From Candidatus Termititenax sp. (GTDB lineage Bacteria; Margulisbacteria; Riflemargulisbacteria; GWF2-35-9; DYQY01), in contig DYQY01000023.1 in the NCBI GenBank assembly GCA_020719045.1, forward strand, positions 1 to 19,978: a DNA stretch of 19,978 nucleotides, given 5' to 3'. The notes beneath the pieces were generated by a model. It worked only from the letters and a program-made list of their open reading frames with translations. It had not been told where the DNA came from and searched no databases. Below, piece after piece: positions 13,484-19,978 of this stretch (position 1 is its first letter; each line of letters opens with the position of its first letter). Made by a program: the position numbers and the translations under genes.

Positions 13484-15170
13484 TTACTTCTCCATGAAAA
13501 GGGATTAAATAACTGAATTTTGTTCCATCATGCTCATTACTAATAATGAAATCGCCACCATGTGATACTAAGATATGTTTAACATAAGCCAACTCGACAT
13601 TAAGATCCTGAATTTCTACATCACTAACCATAAAACGCTCTACTTGTAGACTAGCTTTAGTTAGCTCATAGAGGTCCATTGTGTTATAAAAAATTCCTTG
13701 TTGTAAAAATTTAATAACAAAATAATCTTCTTCAAAATCACTTTCTACATATATGCTACTTAATTTGGTGTTTTTCGCTAAGATATAATCTAATAATAAA
13801 TTCATGGACAGGGCAATATTATCAGAATCTATAAAGAAACGGTGTTCAGACTCAATAAGTTTAGTGGCTACTTGAATATTACTTGTGTTAAGTTCAGGAA
13901 TTCTTTTTTCCAATAATTCAGAAATAAGTTTAGACAACAAAACTGGTTTTTTAAATAGTCTTAATGGACCTGAATCCATTTGTGTATGATAAATAAGCTT
14001 ATTTAATAATAAGTTAGAAAAATTAATAACCTTAAACACAGACTCTGACATAGTTTCTGGATTAGCTTTATGTCTTCTAATTAAAGTACCTAACTCATTG
14101 TGCATAGTCGTAGCAGTCAAAAAGAATAGTTCTGATTTCTCTCGTTCTTTCCTCTTTGACTCAGTAATATTTCTTAAAATAAGAATATAAGTCTTTAGAC
14201 CATTACTAAGTTCAGGTAATTCATCAATTTTCCCACTTAAAACTAGTCTCTCAGGCTTAAATAAAACTAAGTTAATAGTTGAAAATTTTCTATTTGAAAG
14301 TAAGTCGTTAATTAATACTTGTTTTTTTACTTGATTTAAAGAAAAGAAGTCTCTGGCTGATGGGTTTTCCATAATAATATTTTTATTCTCATCAAAAATA
14401 ATTATTCCATCACTAAGTATATTAATAATTGATCCATACTTTTCAATAGCACCTTGTTCTTCATCTAGCACTTGAATAATCTTAAGTTGATTTGCAATAA
14501 AAACTGCCATAGTTTGAACTAACTCTTTATCATTATTATCAAATCCACCATTACGATTAAATATTTGTATAGTTCCTATAAACTCTTTATCCACTATTAT
14601 AGGAATCTGCAAAAAATTATGAACCTTCTTAATAAGATCGGCTACAAAAATATCACAATCATTTTTGCAATCTGCGTTAGATAAATATGGAATATTTAAT
14701 TGTTCAATATCCTCGATTTTAATGCTCTCCTTAACAATCATTGCTGGAACAGATTGCTCTATAAGTTGTTTTATATATACATCAGAGATTGCTCCAGGTT
14801 TCATTATAACCAAACTAATAATTTCTGGATGAAACATTTTATAAAGTGAATCTACAACTAAACTATATATTTTTTCAGCCTCATAAAATGAATGTGCTTG
14901 TAAGAAAAACTCAGTAAACTCATATCGCAACAACTTTTGTTCTTGCAGTAAATCTTCAACTTCTTCCTTTTCAAGAAAAAGATTATGAACTATTAAGTTT
15001 ATTTTACTTGTTATTCCTTTATAAATACCTGGCTGAATGCACAATACATTAAAAAACTTGCCTTGAATAAACTCATCAAGACCTCTATGGAGAATAGTTG
15101 ACTGAACTCTATAATAAATTATAGTGGAGGCTAATAAAAATAAAAGAATAATAATTATAAATATTTCCAT
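13473..15170 (-). CDS. membrane-anchored GAF/PAS histidine-kinase-like protein with degenerate ATPase
   Basis: A 565-residue protein. An N-terminal membrane helix (2-20) is followed by a coiled region (65-100), a GAF-like domain (about 95-235), a PAS-like domain (about 240-340) and a dimerisation-helix region with an H-box-like TMHNELGTL (H357). The C-terminal part (about 410-560) has the HATPase order but key residues are lost. The N-box Asn is replaced (SMNLLLDYILAK, 455-466), the G1 DxGxG becomes LQQGIF (489-494), and the G2 glycines are absent from LNVELAYVKHILVSHGG (523-539), although the HGG tail remains. It is likely a sensor without kinase activity, or a highly divergent one. It begins one base after the DUF2344 stop and overlaps the RsbW-like gene by 11 nt. 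No ribosome site is evident, suggesting coupling. Confidence 0.75.
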   Translation of the reverse strand: MEIFIIIILLFLLASTIIYYRVQSTILHRGLDEFIQGKFFNVLCIQPGIYKGITSKINLIVHNLFLEKEEVEDLLQEQKLLRYEFTEFFLQAHSFYEAEKIYSLVVDSLYKMFHPEIISLVIMKPGAISDVYIKQLIEQSVPAMIVKESIKIEDIEQLNIPYLSNADCKNDCDIFVADLIKKVHNFLQIPIIVDKEFIGTIQIFNRNGGFDNNDKELVQTMAVFIANQLKIIQVLDEEQGAIEKYGSIINILSDGIIIFDENKNIIMENPSARDFFSLNQVKKQVLINDLLSNRKFSTINLVLFKPERLVLSGKIDELPELSNGLKTYILILRNITESKRKEREKSELFFLTATTMHNELGTLIRRHKANPETMSESVFKVINFSNLLLNKLIYHTQMDSGPLRLFKKPVLLSKLISELLEKRIPELNTSNIQVATKLIESEHRFFIDSDNIALSMNLLLDYILAKNTKLSSIYVESDFEEDYFVIKFLQQGIFYNTMDLYELTKASLQVERFMVSDVEIQDLNVELAYVKHILVSHGGDFIISNEHDGTKFSYLIPFHGEVNGK

Positions 15171-15171
15171 A

Positions 15172-15735
15172 TTATTGATACACTAACCTCGTTCTTATTA
15201 TTTCGATTATATCAATATTAGGTATCTGTGAGAATATTTTGAGAGGATTAATTTGGAGTTGTGGAGTATTAACTATCTTAAAAATATATTTATTATTGCT
15301 AACTTCTTCCATTCCAAGAATCTTATCTGAAAATTGATTTTGAATCTCCTGAACAATAGAATCCTGACTAAAGACTATTTTATAAACAGCAGCAACTAGA
15401 TGCTTACTAAACCACTTCGATGAATACTTGGTTTTAACTACTTTTTTTATAGTAAGTTTATTCTGCTGTTTTTCAGACAATAATCTTAATATGTCATCAC
15501 CACTCATTTCTTCAGTCAAAGTAATATGAAGATACTCGTTATGTCCTTCCATTCCTAATGGCAAAGGTTGGATTAAATTAAGTCTCATTTTTTTGTTAAA
15601 ACCTTGAGTGTATGCCACAGGAAGATTAGCCATTCTAGCTACTTTTTGCCAAAAATTCATTAAGTCTAGATGACCGATATATTTCATTTCACCTTTCTTC
15701 TGATAGGCGAGGATATAATAATATTCTTTTTCCAT
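15172..15735 (-). CDS. DUF2344 / TIGR03936 radical-SAM-linked protein
   Basis: A 187-residue protein of the family usually fused to, or encoded next to, a B12-binding radical SAM protein. Conserved features are KYIGHLDLMNFW (18-29), LPVAYTQGFNKKMRL (38-52) and PLPLGMEGHNEYL (57-69), which match the family pattern SHLD-...-PvaySqGFNP-...-LPlG-eS-aEyl. Its biochemical role is not established. The radical SAM partner is not in this window, and here it leads an operon with signalling genes. No Shine-Dalgarno precedes the ATG; a TATTAT box lies six bases upstream, so the mRNA may be leaderless. Confidence 0.88.
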   Translation of the reverse strand: MEKEYYYILAYQKKGEMKYIGHLDLMNFWQKVARMANLPVAYTQGFNKKMRLNLIQPLPLGMEGHNEYLHITLTEEMSGDDILRLLSEKQQNKLTIKKVVKTKYSSKWFSKHLVAAVYKIVFSQDSIVQEIQNQFSDKILGMEEVSNNKYIFKIVNTPQLQINPLKIFSQIPNIDIIEIIRTRLVYQ

Positions 15736-15741
15736 TACTTA

Positions 15742-15770
15742 ATAATAACGTATTACCTATAAAGACTAAA
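15742..15770 (-). promoter_or_regulatory. possible promoter of the DUF2344 operon (leaderless type)
   Basis: On the minus strand TATTAT (15747-15742, 5 of 6) ends six bases before the ATG. TTTAGT (15770-15765, 3 of 6) lies 17 bp upstream. With normal spacing transcription would begin at about the start codon. Confidence 0.4.
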
Positions 15771-15811
15771 GAGTGATATTGATTATTTGTTTATAACCCT
15801 CAGTCCATCTA

Positions 15812-15840
15812 TTCATCTATTACTACATTTACTGTACAAT
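15812..15840 (+). promoter_or_regulatory. possible promoter of the DRTGG gene (leaderless type)
   Basis: TACAAT (15835-15840, 5 of 6) ends six bases before the ATG at 15847. TTCATC (15812-15817, 3 of 6) lies 17 bp upstream. No Shine-Dalgarno is present. It faces away from the DUF2344 promoter in a 111-bp divergent gap. Confidence 0.45.
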
Positions 15841-15846
15841 TTAAAT

Positions 15847-16941
15847 ATGTCAAAGAACCTCTACATCGCAGCAACAGGCCAAAGTGATGGTAAAACAACT
15901 ACCTCAATAGGATTATTTGATATTTTCAGAGAAAAAAAATTCAATGTTGGCTTTATTAAACCTGTTGGACAAAGATACATTAGTGTCGGCAATGACCAAA
16001 TAGATAAAGATTCTTATCTGATTGAACAAATATTCCAGTCTAAATGCAACATTAAAGACATGAGCCCAATAGCTATCCCAGCAGGGTATACAACCCAATA
16101 CATTGAAAATCGTCATGATTTAAAAGAGGAATTATTTGATAGGCTAGACTACTCGTTTAAATGTATATCTAATAATAGCGACGTAGTTATCGTAGAAGGC
16201 ACTGGGCATGCTGGAGTAGGTTCTGTTCTAGACCTAAGCAATGCAAAAGTTGCATCACTAACCAAGTCTAAAGTAATACTAATTGCACCAGGTGGGGTAG
16301 GAAACACAATAGATGAAATCATGCTTAACAAAGCACTCTTTGATAAAGAAAACGTTGAAATATTAGGAGTCATTGTAAACAAGGTATTAGAGGATAAGTA
16401 TGAGAAAAGCAAAAAGCTAGTGACTCAAGCTCTTTCATATTACAACATTCCTGTGCTTGGGTTTATTCCATACAAGGAATCACTTTCCAGCCCAAACATG
16501 GCTCTAATTCAAGAAAACTTAAAACAAGCAACGTGTATTAACCAGTGTTCAACTTCTTATAAAAACATCAACAAAATTGTAGTAGCTGCGATGACAACTA
16601 AACATGTAGTAGAGCATCTTGAAAAGGGTAGTCTGTTAATTGTACCAGGGGACAGACACTCCGTTATTGAGGCTGTTGTTTCAGCTTCTGCTTGTATTCC
16701 TGAAAAGCATGTTCGAGGAATTATTTTAACTGGTGGGATTCTCCCAAGGAAAAAGACTCTAGACCTTATAACTAGCCATGATATTCCAATACTTTCTGTG
16801 CCATATGAAACCTACGAGACCTCTAAGCTTGTTAGCAAGTTATTAGTTAAAATCACCCATAAAGATGTAAAAAAGATTGAACTAGCTAAAGAACTCATCA
16901 GAACTTTCGTTGATACTAATACAATTCTTGAAAGACTGTAA
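15847..16941 (+). CDS. BioD/Pta-N-like P-loop protein with DRTGG domain
   Basis: A 364-residue protein with two parts. The first, about 1-215, is a dethiobiotin-synthetase-like P-loop fold with a deviant P-loop ATGQSDGKTTT (9-19), then FIKPVGQRY (36-44), VVIVEGTGHAG and ILGVIVNKV...VLGFIPY. The second, about 230-340, resembles the DRTGG domain, with GIILTGGILPRKKTLDLI. The same pair forms the N-terminal regulatory half of long phosphotransacetylases (Pta), but here no catalytic PTA_PTB domain follows. It is therefore a stand-alone regulator-like protein of unknown role. The ATG at 15847 is preferred to the upstream in-frame start at 15787, because residues before it cross the promoter and the family starts at MSKNLYIAATG. 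uvrA follows on the same strand. Confidence 0.82.
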   Translation: MSKNLYIAATGQSDGKTTTSIGLFDIFREKKFNVGFIKPVGQRYISVGNDQIDKDSYLIEQIFQSKCNIKDMSPIAIPAGYTTQYIENRHDLKEELFDRLDYSFKCISNNSDVVIVEGTGHAGVGSVLDLSNAKVASLTKSKVILIAPGGVGNTIDEIMLNKALFDKENVEILGVIVNKVLEDKYEKSKKLVTQALSYYNIPVLGFIPYKESLSSPNMALIQENLKQATCINQCSTSYKNINKIVVAAMTTKHVVEHLEKGSLLIVPGDRHSVIEAVVSASACIPEKHVRGIILTGGILPRKKTLDLITSHDIPILSVPYETYETSKLVSKLLVKITHKDVKKIELAKELIRTFVDTNTILERL

Positions 16942-16970
16942 CTGACCTCTTATAAATTTTCTGCTAAAAT
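16942..16970 (+). promoter_or_regulatory. promoter of uvrA (short-leader or leaderless type)
   Basis: CTGACC (16942-16947, 4 of 6) and TAAAAT (16965-16970, 5 of 6) are separated by 17 bp. The -35 directly follows the stop codon of the DRTGG gene. The -10 ends nine bases before the uvrA ATG and no Shine-Dalgarno intervenes. No LexA-type operator was recognised. Confidence 0.5.
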
Positions 16971-16979
16971 TAGCTCACT

Positions 16980-19739
16980 ATGCAACAAGAGTTTATTAAA
17001 GTAGTAGGGGCTAAGGAAAATAATCTTAAGGATATTTCCGTCACTATCCCAAAAAACACTGTTACTGTCATAACTGGTGTAAGTGGTTCAGGTAAGAGTT
17101 CCTTAGCATTTGATACCATCTTTATTGAAGGTCAGAGAAAATATCTAGAGTCACTATCTTCATACGCTAGACAGTTCTTTGGACAATTCAAAAAACCAGA
17201 TGTAGAGAGAATAGAAGGCCTGTCACCATCTATCTCCATTGAACAGAAAAGCGTTTCACACAACCCAAGAAGTACAGTTGGAACACTTACTGAGATATAC
17301 GATTACTTAAGGCTCCTTTATTCCTCAATAGCCAAACCTTTTTGTCCAGAATGCGGTAAGCATATTGAAAACCAAACTATTGACCAAATTGTCACCAAGG
17401 TGACAAATGAGTTCCAAGGCAAAAAGAGCGTAATTATGGCACCAATTATTAAGAATCAAAAAGGTGAGTTCCGCAATATCATTGAGAAAGCCAGACAAGA
17501 CGGGTTCCTAAGACTAAGGATTGATGGAGCTTATTTCCACCTAGACGAGGCTATTTCCTTAGATAAAAACAAAAAACATTCCATAGATTTAGTTATAGAC
17601 AGAATAGTGCTAGAAGAGAGTAAGCTTGCTCGTATTTTTGAATCCATAGACATAGCGCTTCAAGAAGGAAATGGTTTCTGTACTATAGAAATAGATGAGA
17701 AAGACAATTACTATAGCACGCACTTCTCCTGCGCAGAGTGTGGCATAAGTTTACCAAAGATATCTCCTAGTATTTTCTCCTTTAATAACCCACAAGGAGC
17801 TTGTCCAACATGTAAAGGCTTAGGTGTTACAATGGACTTTACTTTAGATAGCTTCTTCTACCACAAGTCTGTAACGCTTAAGTACTGGCTTAACTATGTT
17901 GGTGGATTCTACGTTGTCAAACCCTTTACCTCTGAACTAAAGAAATACGCCAAGGATAAAGGCGTTAGCCTATTTCAACCAATAGAAAACATTCCTAGAG
18001 ATTTCCTAGAAGGCGTTTTCTATGGCGATGACGATTATTTCACAATAGGATTAAGGGATATGCTACGAATCAGGTTCAGAGAAACCAAATCTGAATATCG
18101 CAAAAAGAATATGGAAAAAGCAATGGACCAATCCCCTTGCCCTGAATGTGGTGGCAAAAGACTAAGAAAAGAAGTCCTAGCTATGAAAATAGAAGACAAA
18201 AACATCATTGATTTAACCGAGCTATCTATCCGCAACTTACTTAACTTTGTTTCAAGTGTTAACCTTACACCAAGAGAAGAAGAGATAAGCAGACAAGTTA
18301 TTCTTGAGCTCAAAAACAGACTTTCATTTATGCTAGACATTGGACTTGATTATTTAACACTAGAAAGAGCAGCCTCAACCTTAAGCGGTGGAGAAGCACA
18401 AAGACTTAGACTAGCTACGCAAATGGGATTTGGACTATCTGGAGTGCTTTATGTAATGGATGAGCCAACCATAGGACTACATCCAAGAGATAATGACAGA
18501 CTTATTGTTGCACTCGGCAAACTGAAAGATCTTGGTAACACCTTAATTGTTGTTGAACATGATAGAGATGTAATGCTTAACGCTGATTACTTAGTAGAAA
18601 TTGGCCCAGAGGCTGGAAGTAAAGGTGGACAACTGATGTTTGAAGGTAAATTAGATGAATATCTTAAGACCGACAACTTAACTGCTGACTATTTGAACAA
18701 TAAAAAGCACGTTGTTATTCCTGCTCATCCAGACAGACAAGCTTCAGGTGAGATCGAAATAATAGGTGCAAAGATGCATAATCTCAAAGGGATAGATATT
18801 AAAATCCCGCTTGGACAATTTACCTGCGTAACTGGAGTATCTGGTAGCGGTAAAAGCACTTTGATTTTCGATGTTTTCTATAAAAACATAAAAAACTTTA
18901 GGTTTTCTAACCTTTTATCTCTTAAGGGTGGACCAGAAGATAATTACAAAGCGATTAACGGAATGAACAATCTCGACAAGCTAATCGTTATTGACCAGAG
19001 CCCTATAGGAAGAACTCCTAGAAGTAACCCAGCAACCTATATAGGGTTATTCGACAAAATAAGAACTATGTTCGCTGCTACCAAGGAAGCTAAAAAAAGA
19101 GGCTACAAACCAGGACGCTTTTCTTTCAATGTTCCAGGTGGAAGATGTGAAGCTTGCAAGGGTGACGGTAGCATGAAAATAGAAATGTTATTCCTTCCTG
19201 ACGTTTATGTGCCTTGTGATGTCTGTAAAGGGAAACGCTACAATAGCCAAACACTAGAAGTTAAGTACAAAGGATATAGTATTGCTGACATACTAGATAT
19301 GCCTGTTGCAGAAGCAGCAGAAGTTTTCGTTAATATCCCTACTATTATGAAGTATTTAAAGACTCTTTTAGAAGTAGGACTTGGCTACATTAAACTAGGG
19401 CAGAGCGCTACGACCTTGAGCGGTGGTGAAGCACAAAGAATTAAACTAGCTTCAGAACTTACCAAAACAGCTACTGGTAAAACTCTATATATCCTAGATG
19501 AACCAACAACCGGTCTACATTTTGCAGACGTAAACTTACTATTAAAAGTGCTACAAAAACTGGTAGATAAAGGCAACACTGTTCTTGTTATAGAGCATCA
19601 TACAGATGTAATTAATTCAGCGGACTACATCGTTGACCTAGGCCCTGATGGTGGGGAAAAAGGTGGCGAGTTGGTATATCAAGGTTCCCTTGAGGGGATT
19701 AAGACCGTTAAGAGGTCGCATACAGCCAAATATCTTTAG
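16980..19739 (+). CDS. uvrA: excinuclease ABC subunit A
   Basis: The damage-sensing ATPase of nucleotide excision repair, working with UvrB and UvrC. The 919-residue protein is complete. It has the first Walker A TGVSGSGKSS (32-41), a CPxCG segment near 123 and the zinc module CAEC...CPTC (about 251-279). The first ABC signature LSGGEAQRLRLA lies near 468 and the second Walker A TGVSGSGKST near 617-627. The second zinc module CEAC...CDVC (about 723-749) and the second signature LSGGEAQRIKLA (near 814) follow. The Walker B motifs are YVMDEPTIGLHP and YILDEPTTGLHF. Length is close to the usual 930-950. uvrB and uvrC are not in the window. No ribosome site precedes the ATG. Confidence 0.98.
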   Translation: MQQEFIKVVGAKENNLKDISVTIPKNTVTVITGVSGSGKSSLAFDTIFIEGQRKYLESLSSYARQFFGQFKKPDVERIEGLSPSISIEQKSVSHNPRSTVGTLTEIYDYLRLLYSSIAKPFCPECGKHIENQTIDQIVTKVTNEFQGKKSVIMAPIIKNQKGEFRNIIEKARQDGFLRLRIDGAYFHLDEAISLDKNKKHSIDLVIDRIVLEESKLARIFESIDIALQEGNGFCTIEIDEKDNYYSTHFSCAECGISLPKISPSIFSFNNPQGACPTCKGLGVTMDFTLDSFFYHKSVTLKYWLNYVGGFYVVKPFTSELKKYAKDKGVSLFQPIENIPRDFLEGVFYGDDDYFTIGLRDMLRIRFRETKSEYRKKNMEKAMDQSPCPECGGKRLRKEVLAMKIEDKNIIDLTELSIRNLLNFVSSVNLTPREEEISRQVILELKNRLSFMLDIGLDYLTLERAASTLSGGEAQRLRLATQMGFGLSGVLYVMDEPTIGLHPRDNDRLIVALGKLKDLGNTLIVVEHDRDVMLNADYLVEIGPEAGSKGGQLMFEGKLDEYLKTDNLTADYLNNKKHVVIPAHPDRQASGEIEIIGAKMHNLKGIDIKIPLGQFTCVTGVSGSGKSTLIFDVFYKNIKNFRFSNLLSLKGGPEDNYKAINGMNNLDKLIVIDQSPIGRTPRSNPATYIGLFDKIRTMFAATKEAKKRGYKPGRFSFNVPGGRCEACKGDGSMKIEMLFLPDVYVPCDVCKGKRYNSQTLEVKYKGYSIADILDMPVAEAAEVFVNIPTIMKYLKTLLEVGLGYIKLGQSATTLSGGEAQRIKLASELTKTATGKTLYILDEPTTGLHFADVNLLLKVLQKLVDKGNTVLVIEHHTDVINSADYIVDLGPDGGEKGGELVYQGSLEGIKTVKRSHTAKYL

Positions 19740-19755
19740 TTAGTAGCGACTAACT
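19738..19755 (+). terminator. weak candidate terminator hairpin after uvrA
   Basis: A 7-bp stem, AGTTAGT (19738-19744) with ACTAACT (19749-19755), has a 4-base loop and overlaps the uvrA stop codon. No T-tract follows at once; a six-T run comes only at 19780-19785, after a 16-nt perfect palindrome (19762-19777). It could stabilise the 3' end more than terminate. Confidence 0.25.
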
Positions 19756-19820
19756 GTGCTTTAAAAATTAATTTTTAGATTTTTTCTAAGGAGTATCCTT
19801 AACATTTATCTTCATTTTTT

Positions 19821-19848
19821 CTTGATACTTCGACAAGCTCAGTACAAG
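19821..19848. repeat. second copy of the ACTTCGACAAGCTCAGT palindromic repeat core
   Basis: TACTTCGACAAGCTCAGTA (19826-19844) matches the element at 587-605 (on the other strand) at 16 of 17 central bases. CTTG and CAAG at 19821-19824 and 19845-19848, plus TAC/GTA, form a stem with one bulge around the core. The whole 239-bp stretch after uvrA has no credible gene. A further small hairpin (19787-19801) and CTGCGTG repeats (in the 19880s and near 19918-19924) are also present. Confidence 0.6.
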
Positions 19849-19978
19849 TCCAAACGAAGCAAAAAATCAAGAGTGCTCCAACTCGCTGCGTGACTTTTGG
19901 GTAATTTTCTTCGCACCACTGCGTGGGACTGTTGCAAAATAAAGTGAATTTTTTGTCATTTTGACCAAAAGCTGACTT

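Noticed and set aside
15787-15846. Longer N-terminus for the DRTGG protein
   Set aside because: The extra 20 residues cover the promoter -10 box, and the family begins at the MSKNLYIAATG segment.
16942-16980. LexA-type SOS operator upstream of uvrA
   Set aside because: No E. coli-type (CTGT-N8-ACAG) or Gram-positive type (GAAC-N4-GTTC) box is present.
19867-19959. 30-aa minus-strand open frame after uvrA
   Set aside because: Composed of repeat-type sequence, no ribosome site, and a typical spurious translation of intergenic repeats.

Overview
The window is AT-rich (roughly one-third G+C by eye) chromosomal DNA, densely packed with housekeeping genes, from a bacterium with a Gram-negative type envelope. 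Evidence for the envelope is a signal-peptide protein that joins an outer-membrane-type beta-barrel to a C-terminal S-layer homology (SLH) domain, encoded with a very large secreted repeat protein ending in a FlgD/T9SS-type Ig-like domain. SLH together with outer-membrane barrels occurs in Cyanobacteria, Margulisbacteria, Negativicutes, Synergistetes and Deinococcus-Thermus. The AT richness and the intergenic repeats typical of uncultured genomes make a Margulisbacteria-like lineage a reasonable guess, but this is not proven here. No phage, transposase, CRISPR array or plasmid function was seen.

Layout. 1-631: tRNA-Gly(CCC), a small acidic hypothetical protein (minus strand, GTG start) and a structured palindromic repeat. 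632-1701: a minus-strand pair, adenine phosphoribosyltransferase and a YfcE-type phosphoesterase, with coupled stop/start. 1822-2196: a stand-alone receiver-domain protein (plus strand). 2206-8755: a 6.5 kb minus-strand envelope operon, made of a 1482-residue secreted protein with seven tandem ~160-residue modules followed by the barrel/SLH protein. 8756-9045: a divergent control region with short 7-nt-period repeats and the accD promoter. 9046-12887: a plus-strand run accD-accA-ybgC-tRNA-Leu(CAA)-rho. 12894-15735: four overlapping or abutting minus-strand genes (DUF2344 protein, GAF/PAS histidine-kinase-like protein with an eroded ATPase domain, RsbW-like ATPase, 53-aa Cys-rich protein). 15847-19739: a BioD/Pta-N-like P-loop protein with a DRTGG domain, then uvrA, each with its own promoter. 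19740-19978: non-coding, with a second copy of the palindromic repeat core.

How the genes work together. accD and accA encode the two carboxyltransferase subunits of acetyl-CoA carboxylase; ybgC, a hotdog thioesterase, is cotranscribed. The envelope pair probably builds or anchors a surface layer. The RsbW-like/sensor pair looks like a signalling unit in which the sensor has lost obvious ATP-binding motifs while its partner keeps them. Several leading genes (accD, DUF2344 gene, DRTGG gene, uvrA) have a promoter -10 box only 6-9 nt before the start codon and no Shine-Dalgarno, suggesting leaderless mRNAs; others (rho, receiver gene, 106-aa gene) have good Shine-Dalgarno sites. Adjacent same-strand genes are frequently coupled by TAATG overlaps.
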